Positions 8,985 through 16,857 of a DNA stretch of 64,000 nt are shown piece after piece; within the stretch, counting starts at the first letter, position 1; every line of letters begins with the position of its first letter. Origin of the DNA: Paenibacillus assamensis DSM 18201 (GTDB lineage: Bacteria > Bacillota > Bacilli > Paenibacillales > Paenibacillaceae). The notes beneath the pieces are model-generated. The model ran no database searches and had not been told where the DNA came from. It was given only the letters and a program-made list of their open reading frames with translations. Location: NCBI RefSeq assembly GCF_000422445.1, contig NZ_KE383839.1, positions 66,321 to 130,320 on the forward strand. The letters run 5' to 3'. A program made the position numbers and the translations under genes.

Positions 8985-9033
8985 ATTGGACGCTGTTCTG
9001 CCGTACAGATGGCAAAGGTGTTACTAGGGAGCA
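8985..9033 (+). pseudogene. Decayed fragment of a GDPD (glycerophosphodiester phosphodiesterase) gene
   Basis: 44 of 49 bases match the intact GDPD gene at 21078-21126. The relic translates as WTLFCRTDGKGVTRE, against WTLDCRTDGKGVTRE in the intact protein; the catalytic His-Asp preceding it is lost. Homology stops abruptly on both sides. It has no start, no RBS and an early stop, so it is a relic rather than a gene. Confidence 0.75.
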
Positions 9034-9103
9034 AGATTGCTGGCGGCTGCCCACTAATCCAGGGGGAGGCGGCAAAGAGTGAAAGCTACATATAAAATTT
9101 CGT

Positions 9104-9133
9104 AAACCCGCTTATTAGGCGGTTTTTTCTTTT
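9104..9133 (+). terminator. Terminator-like hairpin shielding carH from upstream readthrough
   Basis: AACCCGC and GGCGGTT pair with one bulged C across a 6-nt loop and are followed by a long T-rich tract. It lies about 45 bp before the carH promoter. Confidence 0.5.
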
Positions 9134-9177
9134 TCTCTCGTTATTTCATCTCAACTGTTATTACCTGTAGACGAATA

Positions 9178-9206
9178 TAGACGAAAGTAAAGCTGCTTTG
9201 TATAAT
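9178..9206 (+). promoter_or_regulatory. Sigma-A-like promoter of the carH-crt operon
   Basis: -35 TAGACG (9178-9183, 4/6 match), a 17-bp spacer and -10 TATAAT (9201-9206, perfect). The -10 lies inside the first operator repeat, so bound repressor would block polymerase. Confidence 0.6.
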
Positions 9207-9253
9207 GGGTGTATAACTTTTGTTTAACCTTTGTATCACTTGTGTATAAGATA
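9199..9253 (+). promoter_or_regulatory. CarH operator: five 11-bp direct repeats
   Basis: TGTATAA or a one-base variant begins at 9199, 9210, 9221 (TGTTTAA), 9232 (TGTATCA) and 9243, exactly every 11 bp. CarH-type tetramers are known to bind direct repeats of 11 bp, one per helical turn. The array starts on the promoter -10 and ends about 40 bp before the carH start, which predicts autorepression in the dark and release in light. Confidence 0.8.
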
Positions 9254-9291
9254 TATAAGGTACAATGGCGAATGCTGAGGAAGTGATATTG

Positions 9292-10302
9292 ATGTACACC
9301 ATTAAGCAAGCTTCACAATTAATAGGAATTCCTACCGTTACCCTTCGAGCTTGGGAGCAGCGTTATAACGCAGTAACGCCCATTCGTACCGAGTCAGGCT
9401 ATCGATTGTATACGGAGGATCAAATAGAAGATTTGCGCTGGTTGAAGTCCAAAACGGACGAAGAAGGTTTGTATATTAGTCAGGCTGTTTTGTTGTTGCA
9501 GCAACGGAAGCAGGCAGTGCTTGAGGGAGTAGAGGAGCAAGAATCGAGAACAAGCACGGAGGCACAATCAAAGGCTGTTGCTGTTCCAACTTTACCGCAT
9601 GCTTGGCGGGCATCATCGTTGCCTTTATCAAGTCAAACGGATGATGAAATAGAGCAAGACGGCAACTTGGTAGATATGTTGTACGCCACTTTGAGCCGCT
9701 ATCAATCCGAACAGGCAAGAATGATGATGGATATGGGCTTTGCCATGTATGGCTATGATCGGATGATTGGCGATGTGTTCATCCCGTTGCTGATTAAAGT
9801 TGGAGATGAGTGGCATGCTGGGCGAGCTACTGTAGCGCAAGAACATTTTATGACTCAGTTTATCATCCAGCGCTGCTATAGTTTTTTTCAAATATTACCA
9901 TTGGATCATCAACTGCCTAAAGTTTTAGCCTTCTGTCCTTCAGGAGAACACCATCATGTCGGACTGCTGTTATTCTCGTTATTTCTGCGGCAAAAAGGAG
10001 CGGAAGTGATCTATTTAGGCCCTGATACGCCAGAAGACGGCATCGAGCAGATTGTAAGAGAACAGCAAATTACACTTATTTGTATCTCATTAAACGATCC
10101 GAATCGGCTTCCTTCTGTATTGCCTATGATTGATCATTTAAGGAACAAATTTGAAGAGATAACATTTGCATTAGGCGGAAACGGTTTTGTGAATGTGGGA
10201 GAGCCATACCGTAACTATTGTGCTCCTGGAAAGGACAGCAATAGTTGGGAGCTATGGTTTGAAGAAATTTATTTACAATTGAAGCCTGTTCATAGGTCTT
10301 GA
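9292..10302 (+). CDS. carH: CarH-type B12-dependent photoreceptor repressor (MerR family)
   Basis: A 336-residue protein with a MerR-type HTH (MYTIKQASQLIGIPTVTLRA), a variable linker of about 90 residues, a four-helix cap and a C-terminal cobalamin-binding domain. The photoreceptor signature is present: W174-H175 and E184-H185 in the cap, and E219-x-H221-x-x-G224, whose His would be the lower axial ligand of adenosylcobalamin. In characterised CarH, light breaks the Co-C bond and the DNA-bound tetramer falls apart. Start ATG 9292 has GAGGAAG upstream; the upstream ATG at 9265 lacks a site. It is preceded by the 11-bp repeat operator and followed after about 55 bp by the crt genes, so it should control itself and carotenoid synthesis. 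A LitR-like name is an equivalent alternative. Confidence 0.9.
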   Translation: MYTIKQASQLIGIPTVTLRAWEQRYNAVTPIRTESGYRLYTEDQIEDLRWLKSKTDEEGLYISQAVLLLQQRKQAVLEGVEEQESRTSTEAQSKAVAVPTLPHAWRASSLPLSSQTDDEIEQDGNLVDMLYATLSRYQSEQARMMMDMGFAMYGYDRMIGDVFIPLLIKVGDEWHAGRATVAQEHFMTQFIIQRCYSFFQILPLDHQLPKVLAFCPSGEHHHVGLLLFSLFLRQKGAEVIYLGPDTPEDGIEQIVREQQITLICISLNDPNRLPSVLPMIDHLRNKFEEITFALGGNGFVNVGEPYRNYCAPGKDSNSWELWFEEIYLQLKPVHRS

Positions 10303-10356
10303 TTGGCCCGGTTCATTTATTTTCTGGATTGATTGTTGTAGGTAGGGGGGGTTGTG

Positions 10357-11868
10357 ATGAGCAGCAAGAAAATAGCAATTGTGGGGGCAGGGCCAGGGGG
10401 CTTGGCAGCAGGTATGCTGCTGTCCGCACAAGGATACCATGTGACCATTTATGAGAAACAACCCCATATCGGTGGCAGAACTTCACGATTTCAACTAGGG
10501 GAATACAAGTTTGATCGCGGCCCAACCTTTTTTATGATGCCTCATATTTTGGAAGAGCTATTTACGGCCGCAAGGCGCAATCTGCATGATTATGTGGAAA
10601 TGGTCGATCTTAACCCGCTTTATCGTTTACAGTTTGGCGCATTTCATTTTTCCCCAAGTAGGAATGTGGAACAAATGGAAGCCGAAGTTGAACGACTGTT
10701 TCCGGGTAATGGTGCTGGTTATCGGCGTTACATGCGCGAGGAAGAAAAGAAATTTGAAGCGGTGAAGCCTTTATTGCAGCGTCCTTTTTCTTCTGTAAAA
10801 GATTACTTCGCGCTGGACATCATGAAGGCTTTGCCGCGACTTCATGTGCATGATTCGGTATATAACCGGCTATCTAACTATTTTACAGATGAGCGTTTGA
10901 AGTTTGCATTTACGTTTCAAGCGAAGTACTTAGGGATGTCACCTTGGGAGTGCCCGGGCACGTTTACGATCTTATCGTATATGGAGCATAAATTCGGACT
11001 GTTTCATCCGATTGGCGGCGTCAATCAACTCTGCGAAGCGATGGCGCAAGTGATCCAAGAGTATGGTGGGCGCATAGTGCTGAATGCAGGCGTGCGGCGC
11101 ATTCAAGTAGAGAACGGGCGAGCCAAAGGGATACAGCTTGAAAATGGAGAGTCCATTACGGCAGACCATATTATCGTCAATGGAGACTTCGCGAGCGCGA
11201 TGAATCAATTGTTTGAACCGGGATTGCTGAAGAAATATGCGCCTGAGAGGTTGGCTAAAAAGAAATATTCCTGCTCGACCTTTATGTTGTACTTAGGTAT
11301 CAATCGAGAGATTCGAATGCCCCATCACAGCATCTTATTTTCAGGGAATTATCAACAAAATGTGCATGAAATGATGAGCGAAAAACGATTGTCGGAAGAT
11401 CCTTCTATTTATGTGCATAATCCTTGTGTCATTGATCGCACGCTTGCTCCTAGTGGGAAAACGTCATTATATGTGCTTATGCCTGTTCCTAACTTGACTG
11501 GGAACGTAGATTGGGAGCAAGAGAAGAGCCGTGTTCGTGAGCAAATGTTGCAGCGCTTGGAACAGGAAGCGGAAATGCAGGATCTGTCCCAGTATATCGA
11601 ACAAGAACAGATGGTGACGCCAGTCGATTGGCGCGATGATTTTGGCGTTTATGAAGGGGCTACCTTTAATTTAGCGCACTCCATGGATCAAATGATGCTG
11701 CTGCGTCCGCACAATCGTTTCGAGGAAGTGGAAGGGGTATGGCTTGTAGGAGGCGGAACGCATCCAGGCAGCGGCTTGCCTACTATATTCGAGTCCGCTC
11801 GGATTAGTACGAGGCTGTTAATGGAACAGGATCAAACTTTACGTTTTCATAGGGGGAAGCAGCAATGA
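10357..11868 (+). CDS. CrtI/CrtN-family carotenoid desaturase (1 of 4 oxidoreductases)
   Basis: A 503-residue FAD-dependent enzyme. The dinucleotide-binding motif IAIVGAGPGGLAAGML is at residues 4-20, followed by the family block GGRTSRF...FDRGPTFFMMP, and the C-terminal FAD signature VWLVGGGTHPGSGLP near residue 467. The length is normal for CrtI/CrtN (about 490-510). Start ATG 10357 follows a GGGGGG-containing site; GTG 10354 also opens the frame. The stop overlaps the next start by 4 bp. It probably introduces double bonds into phytoene or diapophytoene; which step it performs among the four paralogues cannot be told from sequence. Confidence 0.85.
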   Translation: MSSKKIAIVGAGPGGLAAGMLLSAQGYHVTIYEKQPHIGGRTSRFQLGEYKFDRGPTFFMMPHILEELFTAARRNLHDYVEMVDLNPLYRLQFGAFHFSPSRNVEQMEAEVERLFPGNGAGYRRYMREEEKKFEAVKPLLQRPFSSVKDYFALDIMKALPRLHVHDSVYNRLSNYFTDERLKFAFTFQAKYLGMSPWECPGTFTILSYMEHKFGLFHPIGGVNQLCEAMAQVIQEYGGRIVLNAGVRRIQVENGRAKGIQLENGESITADHIIVNGDFASAMNQLFEPGLLKKYAPERLAKKKYSCSTFMLYLGINREIRMPHHSILFSGNYQQNVHEMMSEKRLSEDPSIYVHNPCVIDRTLAPSGKTSLYVLMPVPNLTGNVDWEQEKSRVREQMLQRLEQEAEMQDLSQYIEQEQMVTPVDWRDDFGVYEGATFNLAHSMDQMMLLRPHNRFEEVEGVWLVGGGTHPGSGLPTIFESARISTRLLMEQDQTLRFHRGKQQ

Positions 11869-13379
11869 GCATCGGGATTGTTGGTGCAGGTATTGGAGGT
11901 CTAACTACCGCACTTTTGTTATCCCAGCAAGGCAAAGAAGTAACGATTTATGAACGCAGTCACCGACTAGGCGGTCGATTGTCCTTCCAAGAAGGGAATG
12001 GCTACCGGATTGATCAAGGCCCGACGATCGTGTTATTGCCTGATATGCTGCTTACGATTTTGGAAGAAGGGGGTATCGGAAGAGAGCGCATTCCACTCAT
12101 GCAATGTGACCCGATGTACCGGATTCATTATAAGGACGGCACCATTTTTCATAAATACAGAGATAAGCAGAAGCAAATCGAAGAAATCAATCATGTGTTT
12201 CCGGGTGAGAGCGACGGTTTCGTCCGCTATATGAATGATATGGAGCAAGGCTATGAGCAGGGAAATAGACAGATTTTACAACAATCGTTTTTGCGCAAAC
12301 GTGATTTTTTCACGTATCGCAATATGGCGCTGCTCACCAAGCTAAAGGCGTATTTGAATGTAAGAGGGATGGCTAAGCGATATTTTCGCACGGATAAGTT
12401 GGTGGATGCTTTTTCTTTGCAAACGATCTATATCGGCGGAGCACCGCATTTGACACCAGCCTTATATACATTGCTGCCTTATGCAGAACACGCGCTAGGC
12501 GTATGGTACTTGCAAGGAGGATACGCCAGTTTGGTTCGTGTGTTGGAAGATGAGCTGCGCCAGCGCGGGGTAACGATCGTTACAAATGCGGAGGTAGAAG
12601 AGGTGTTGGTCACTGACTCACTGGTATGCACAGGAGTAAAAGTAGGCGGTCGTATACATGAGCATGAAGCGATCGTATACAATGGCGATTTCCCCCATAT
12701 TAGAAAACTTATTTCTGCCGATGTTCAACCCATTGCTCACTCATTTTCTGTCAAGCAGCGAAGTGCGAAGCGTAAATGGGAGCAAGTGCATAGCAAATCG
12801 TTCGTTCCCTCTTGCGGTACGATTCTCGTTTATTTGGGGTTGAAGCGGAGATGGTCCGAAGCGCAGGCGCATCAGTTCTTTTTGCCTGACAGCTTGGATG
12901 CGGGAATGAAACGTATTTTTGATGAGCAGCGTTTGCCTGATGACCCGTCATATTATGTGTTTTATCCTACTGCGATGGACGAACATGCTGCACCCGCTGG
13001 TGAGAGTGTCATGTATATGCTGATTCCATGTCCATCTGATTCACACGGTCACATAGTTTGGGAAAGAGAAGTACCTGTAATTGTAGAACGAATACTGGAT
13101 GACGTTGAGCGGAGAGCATTTCCAGGATTGCGAGCGGCGATTGCATGGCAATCGATTCGTACGCCGCAGGATGCAAGAGCAGATGGGTGGTACGAAGGAG
13201 GGAGTTTTGGCATAGCGCCTATTTTACAACAATCGGCACTGTTTCGCCCTCAAGCTGTGCCATTTCCAGTTCGCGGCTTGTATGCGGTTGGTGCCTCTGT
13301 CCATCCAGGCGGGGGAGTTCCTATTGTGATGCAAGGCGCTAGACTGCTTGTCAGACAGTTAATGAAGGAGATGAGATGA
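11865..13379 (+). CDS. CrtI/CrtN-family carotenoid oxidoreductase (2 of 4)
   Basis: A 504-residue paralogue of the preceding enzyme. IGIVGAGIGGLTTALLL at the N-terminus binds FAD, followed by LGGRLSF...IDQGPTIVLLP and a C-terminal LYAVGASVHPGGGVP signature. ATG overlaps the preceding stop (ATGA), and its own stop overlaps the crtM/crtB start. It most resembles desaturases rather than CrtP-type oxygenases, but assignment within the family is uncertain. Adjacent tandem copies suggest division of labour between the two ends of the carotenoid or between successive desaturation steps. Confidence 0.82.
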   Translation: MSIGIVGAGIGGLTTALLLSQQGKEVTIYERSHRLGGRLSFQEGNGYRIDQGPTIVLLPDMLLTILEEGGIGRERIPLMQCDPMYRIHYKDGTIFHKYRDKQKQIEEINHVFPGESDGFVRYMNDMEQGYEQGNRQILQQSFLRKRDFFTYRNMALLTKLKAYLNVRGMAKRYFRTDKLVDAFSLQTIYIGGAPHLTPALYTLLPYAEHALGVWYLQGGYASLVRVLEDELRQRGVTIVTNAEVEEVLVTDSLVCTGVKVGGRIHEHEAIVYNGDFPHIRKLISADVQPIAHSFSVKQRSAKRKWEQVHSKSFVPSCGTILVYLGLKRRWSEAQAHQFFLPDSLDAGMKRIFDEQRLPDDPSYYVFYPTAMDEHAAPAGESVMYMLIPCPSDSHGHIVWEREVPVIVERILDDVERRAFPGLRAAIAWQSIRTPQDARADGWYEGGSFGIAPILQQSALFRPQAVPFPVRGLYAVGASVHPGGGVPIVMQGARLLVRQLMKEMR

Positions 13380-14251
13380 TGGAACTAGCGGTATGTCTTG
13401 CAAAATGTGAAGCGATGATTAAAAAGGGATCTTCCAGTTTCTATCATGCGTTTCATTTATTGCCGCGTCCTAGGAGGGAAGCGGTCTTCGTCATCTACGC
13501 ATTTTGCCGCATGATTGATGATGCTGTAGATGAGCCGCAGCCTGAGTTTACGTTGGAAGAGCTTGAGCGGCAGTTTACGGTGCTTGAATCCGCTTCAGGA
13601 CACTTTATTTGGCCGTCTTTACGCTGGTTGTTTGCTCACTTTCCAATTACGAAGGAACCATTCTTTCGGCAAATGGAAGGACAGCGAAGAGATTTGCAAT
13701 TTACAAATTATGAAACATTAGATCAATTAGAAGAATATTGCTACTTAGTGGCGGGTTCAGTGGGTGAAATGTTGCTGCCCGTTCTTCATGACAACCCCAC
13801 CAAATCGGTGGTGGATGCTGGTATTTATTTGGGTAAGGCGATGCAAATTGTTAATGTCGTGCGTGATATTGGTGAAGATCAGGCGCGTGGAAGAAGGTAT
13901 GTACCGCGTTCGTTGATGGAGAAGCATCAATATACGCAAGAACAATTTTGTTATCATGTAGTGGATGAACGTTTTCGTGCCATGATTGAGGAGCTTGAGC
14001 AAATAGCAGGACAATGGTTTGCGTTAGGCTTGCAGCATTTGCATACGTATAGTGTGGAAAGTGCGATGTCGGTAGAGCTGGCAGCGAAATATTACGGAGC
14101 TATTTTAGGTAAGGTACGACAAAATGACTATAACGTATTTACGAAACGAGCGATCGTAGGTCCCTTTGACAAGATAGAAATTTTTAAAGAAGTGAGTCGA
14201 GCCTATAGCAAGGATGCGTTGTTGCAGCAAGAAAGCAGTGTGGTCTCATGA
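13376..14251 (+). CDS. Phytoene/diapophytoene synthase (squalene/phytoene synthase family)
   Basis: A 291-residue head-to-head prenyl synthase. The first aspartate-rich motif DDAVDE is at about residues 46-51, in YAFCRMIDDAVDE. The second is NVVRDIGEDQARGR near residues 160-173, followed by RRYVPRS. It condenses two GGPP (CrtB, C40) or two FPP (CrtM, C30). Firmicute carotenoids are mostly C30 and the companion genes resemble C30 clusters, so CrtM is my preference, but chain length cannot be decided by eye. GAAGGAGATGAG precedes the two adjacent ATG codons (13376, 13379). Confidence 0.88.
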   Translation: MMELAVCLAKCEAMIKKGSSSFYHAFHLLPRPRREAVFVIYAFCRMIDDAVDEPQPEFTLEELERQFTVLESASGHFIWPSLRWLFAHFPITKEPFFRQMEGQRRDLQFTNYETLDQLEEYCYLVAGSVGEMLLPVLHDNPTKSVVDAGIYLGKAMQIVNVVRDIGEDQARGRRYVPRSLMEKHQYTQEQFCYHVVDERFRAMIEELEQIAGQWFALGLQHLHTYSVESAMSVELAAKYYGAILGKVRQNDYNVFTKRAIVGPFDKIEIFKEVSRAYSKDALLQQESSVVS

Positions 14252-14979
14252 TTATACGTATTGTATTTATAAGTTGGTTAGTAATTGGCTTGCTACTGAT
14301 GATGACGATAGGTGTGCCGGATGCATTGGCTTTTTCCAACGGATTATTTTTATTGTTTTTTGGTTGGTATGCGGTATCGATTGAACGCAGTATTGATGGG
14401 GAAATGCGGCTTGCTTCAGCAGCTAGGCTGATCGTAATCGCCGTCGTTACATTTTTTATTGAATGGATCGGAGTAGTGACGGGATTTCCCTTTGGTGATT
14501 ATCATTATACGCCTTTATTTGGCTTTGCCATTGGCGGCGTTCCGTTAGCAATTGCCTGTGCGTGGGTAGGCGTCGTTTATACCGCGTTGTTGCTGTCTAG
14601 CGGCAGCAATCGTTGGTTGCGAGCGGTGCAAGTGGGCGGTTGGACTGTACTGTTGGACTTGGTGCTTGATCCGGTTGCGAATGCAAGAGAATTTTGGATT
14701 TGGCATGCGCAAGAAGGTTACTTTGGAGTGCCTTATGTGAACTTTGTAAGCTGGTTTTTCATATCAGGATTCATGTCGCTCTTGTTCCCGCTTCGCTCTA
14801 TTCCAGTACCACAATTTCGTGAAGGCGGACGACTTATGCAGATGATGTTGTTTATGTTTGGGTTGCTTAGTGTAAAAGAAGGATTGCTGCTCCCTTCTTG
14901 TATCGCTTTCGCTGGGATACTGTTTACGGAAGGGGTGCTGCGCTATGCTGTACGCCGAACCGAGCAAGCTGTTTCATAG
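14248..14979 (+). CDS. cruF: CruF-like carotenoid hydratase (DUF422 membrane protein)
   Basis: A 243-residue integral membrane protein with about seven hydrophobic segments. The family hallmark is FFIEWIGVVTGFPFGDYHYT at about residues 70-90, followed by a GVPLAIACAW segment and LDLVLDPVA. CruF proteins hydrate the terminal double bond of acyclic carotenoids (1',2'-hydratase in C40 pathways); members in some Bacillus C30 clusters have been linked to an analogous 5,6-hydration. The tertiary hydroxyl would be the attachment point for the sugar added by the downstream glycosyltransferase. ATG overlaps the previous stop. Confidence 0.8.
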   Translation: MIIRIVFISWLVIGLLLMMTIGVPDALAFSNGLFLLFFGWYAVSIERSIDGEMRLASAARLIVIAVVTFFIEWIGVVTGFPFGDYHYTPLFGFAIGGVPLAIACAWVGVVYTALLLSSGSNRWLRAVQVGGWTVLLDLVLDPVANAREFWIWHAQEGYFGVPYVNFVSWFFISGFMSLLFPLRSIPVPQFREGGRLMQMMLFMFGLLSVKEGLLLPSCIAFAGILFTEGVLRYAVRRTEQAVS

Positions 14980-15706
14980 GTTATTTCGATGGTATACGGA
15001 GCATTATCTCATCAAGCGGCATTTTCATCATGTAGGTCTGCGTGACGAAGGAGCCTTTCAATCATTGGAAGGTCCCGTCTTATTCATCATGAATCATTGT
15101 TCTTGGTGGGATGGCTTGATGGTATATTATGCAGTGCAGCACGATACCTCACGATGGCACTATATGATGATGGATCACGAGCAAATGAGCAAATATCGCT
15201 TTTTTAGAAAAGTAGGGGCCTTTTCTATTCATAAATCTTCAATTCGAGGTATTTTACAATCGTTAACGCACAGTGTTTCTTTATTAGAAAGAGGACAGCG
15301 AGTATGGATATTTCCACAAGGCGATATTTATCATGCCGAGGCACGTCCTCTTCACTTTCAACGTGGAGCAGCACATATACTGCGTCGTGTTCCCCGTACG
15401 ACTGTAGTTCCGGTAACGATTTATTATTCAATGTGCCATTATCAGAAGCCAGGTGCGACTTTGTTGTTTGGAACGCCGATGTCTGACGCATGGGATACGA
15501 TGGTGCAAACAGCGATTACCGAACGATTGCAGCAGCGGCTCGAAAGGCAGTTGGATAAACATCGATTAGAAGTGATGCAAGCAGGTGGAGCCGATGTCCC
15601 TGGCTTTGGTGCGCTATATGCTCCTCCACTTTCAACGGATCAGCAGTTTGAACGCTATAAGAGGGGGATTGGACGGTGGAAATCATTTTTTGGGCGATCA
15701 CGGTAG
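14945..15706 (+). CDS. PlsC-type acyltransferase in the carotenoid operon
   Basis: A 253-residue 1-acylglycerol-3-phosphate acyltransferase-family protein. The catalytic block is NHCSWWD at about residues 49-55 (H-x4-D). The substrate block is IFPQGDI near 119 (variant of the usual PEGTR), and VPVTIYY follows. No long transmembrane anchor is evident. It starts 35 bp inside the CruF gene and overlaps the next gene by 31 bp, so it is coupled. Context suggests it acylates the sugar of a glycosylated carotenoid, as CrtO does for staphyloxanthin, although CrtO itself is a different family. A phospholipid role cannot be excluded. Confidence 0.78.
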   Translation: MLYAEPSKLFHRLFRWYTEHYLIKRHFHHVGLRDEGAFQSLEGPVLFIMNHCSWWDGLMVYYAVQHDTSRWHYMMMDHEQMSKYRFFRKVGAFSIHKSSIRGILQSLTHSVSLLERGQRVWIFPQGDIYHAEARPLHFQRGAAHILRRVPRTTVVPVTIYYSMCHYQKPGATLLFGTPMSDAWDTMVQTAITERLQQRLERQLDKHRLEVMQAGGADVPGFGALYAPPLSTDQQFERYKRGIGRWKSFFGRSR

Positions 15707-16857
15707 TAGTTACCGCACAAATGTTGTTTGTCATATGGAACTTGCGACATTTGCCACGATTAATGGTGTTTGAAGCTGGCAGGCAGTGGTTGGATGAAAA
15801 TGATGCTGCGCTGGACAATCGTCCAAAGCTGTCCGTGCTCATACCTGCTCGGAATGAAGTGGATCGTATTGCTGATTGCATAGCGGGTGTGCTTGCTGAT
15901 CCATCACCTCATATCGAAGTGCTCGTGCTTGATGACCGTTCGGAAGATGGTACAGCGGAGCTTGTGCGCCAAGCAGGGGATGGCGATCCTCGCTTGCAAC
16001 TAATAACTGGTGAAGAGCCTCCACCCGACTGGATGGGCAAATCCTATGCATGCTGGCAGCTTGCGCAGCGAGCACAAGGTCAATGGTGGCTCTTTCTGGA
16101 TGCGGATGTGCGAGTGGGGCCTAATGGGCTTGCTGTTCTCCTAAACGCTGCTCTGGAACAAGGGAATGGCCTCATAACGGGTTTCCCGAAACAAATAACA
16201 GAGACGTGGCTGGAAAAGCTTATCGTCCCGCTTATGAACTTCGTCATTGCTTGTCATTTGCCGATTAAGCTTGTGCGCGATTCCCATGATCCACGATTTG
16301 TGGCTGCGCATGGTGCTTGTATGCTCATTCATAAAGACAGTTATTGGTCTTTCGGTGGACATGCGGCTTTTCGCGCACATCTCGTTGATGATATGCAGAT
16401 GGCGAAAGCGGTGAAGATGGCGAATCAACCAGTAGCTCTCGTAAATATTTGTGATCATCTGTCGATGCGGATGTACACAGATGCACACAGTGTATGGAAC
16501 GGGTATAAGAAAAATATTTATGCGGGTGTCGGTCGAAATCCGATTGTGTTGTTCGGGATGCTCGTTTTTTATATGTTCATGTATGTTATTCCTGCGCTTA
16601 CTGTGTTCGTAAGCATTGGGTGCTATGCAATAGTTGGCGTGAATGGCTTGGCGACTGATTTGTTTGTATTGAGTCTCGTATCGTGGCTGATTGGATTGCT
16701 TATAAAAACCATAATTGATTGGCGTTATCTATTGTCTTGGGGACATGCGCTATGGCTTCCTGTAAGTATACTCCTCTTAATTAGTATCGCGATAGCTTCA
16801 TGGTGGGCTTCAAAAGATGGACGCGGCTATACGTGGAAAGGGAGAACCTATCAATGA
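15676..16857 (+). CDS. Membrane-associated family 2 glycosyltransferase (CrtQ-like)
   Basis: A 393-residue GT2 enzyme. It has an N-terminal membrane helix (residues 1-22), then KLSVLIPARNEVDRI, the nucleotide-binding VLVLDDRSEDGT, and LFLDADVRVGP with the catalytic DxD near residue 138. A LVDDMQMAKAV block follows, then three to four C-terminal hydrophobic segments. The start is GTG 15676 with GAGGGGG upstream. The WMGKSYACWQLA block is shared with CrtQ/HpnB-like transferases. It would glucosylate the hydroxylated or carboxylated carotenoid, preparing it for the acyltransferase encoded just upstream. Confidence 0.82.
   Translation: MEIIFWAITVVVTAQMLFVIWNLRHLPRLMVFEAGRQWLDENDAALDNRPKLSVLIPARNEVDRIADCIAGVLADPSPHIEVLVLDDRSEDGTAELVRQAGDGDPRLQLITGEEPPPDWMGKSYACWQLAQRAQGQWWLFLDADVRVGPNGLAVLLNAALEQGNGLITGFPKQITETWLEKLIVPLMNFVIACHLPIKLVRDSHDPRFVAAHGACMLIHKDSYWSFGGHAAFRAHLVDDMQMAKAVKMANQPVALVNICDHLSMRMYTDAHSVWNGYKKNIYAGVGRNPIVLFGMLVFYMFMYVIPALTVFVSIGCYAIVGVNGLATDLFVLSLVSWLIGLLIKTIIDWRYLLSWGHALWLPVSILLLISIAIASWWASKDGRGYTWKGRTYQ

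Larger units (their letters stand above)
8823..9177. other. Gene-free stretch upstream of carH with a gene relic and a terminator
   Basis: No open gene is visible. The stretch holds the leader/promoter side of the ArsR-like gene, a 49-bp GDPD gene relic (8985-9033) and a terminator-like hairpin (9104-9133). The sequence from about 9033 to 9095 (rich in GGCGG/GGGGGAGG) resembles nothing else in the window. Confidence 0.6.
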
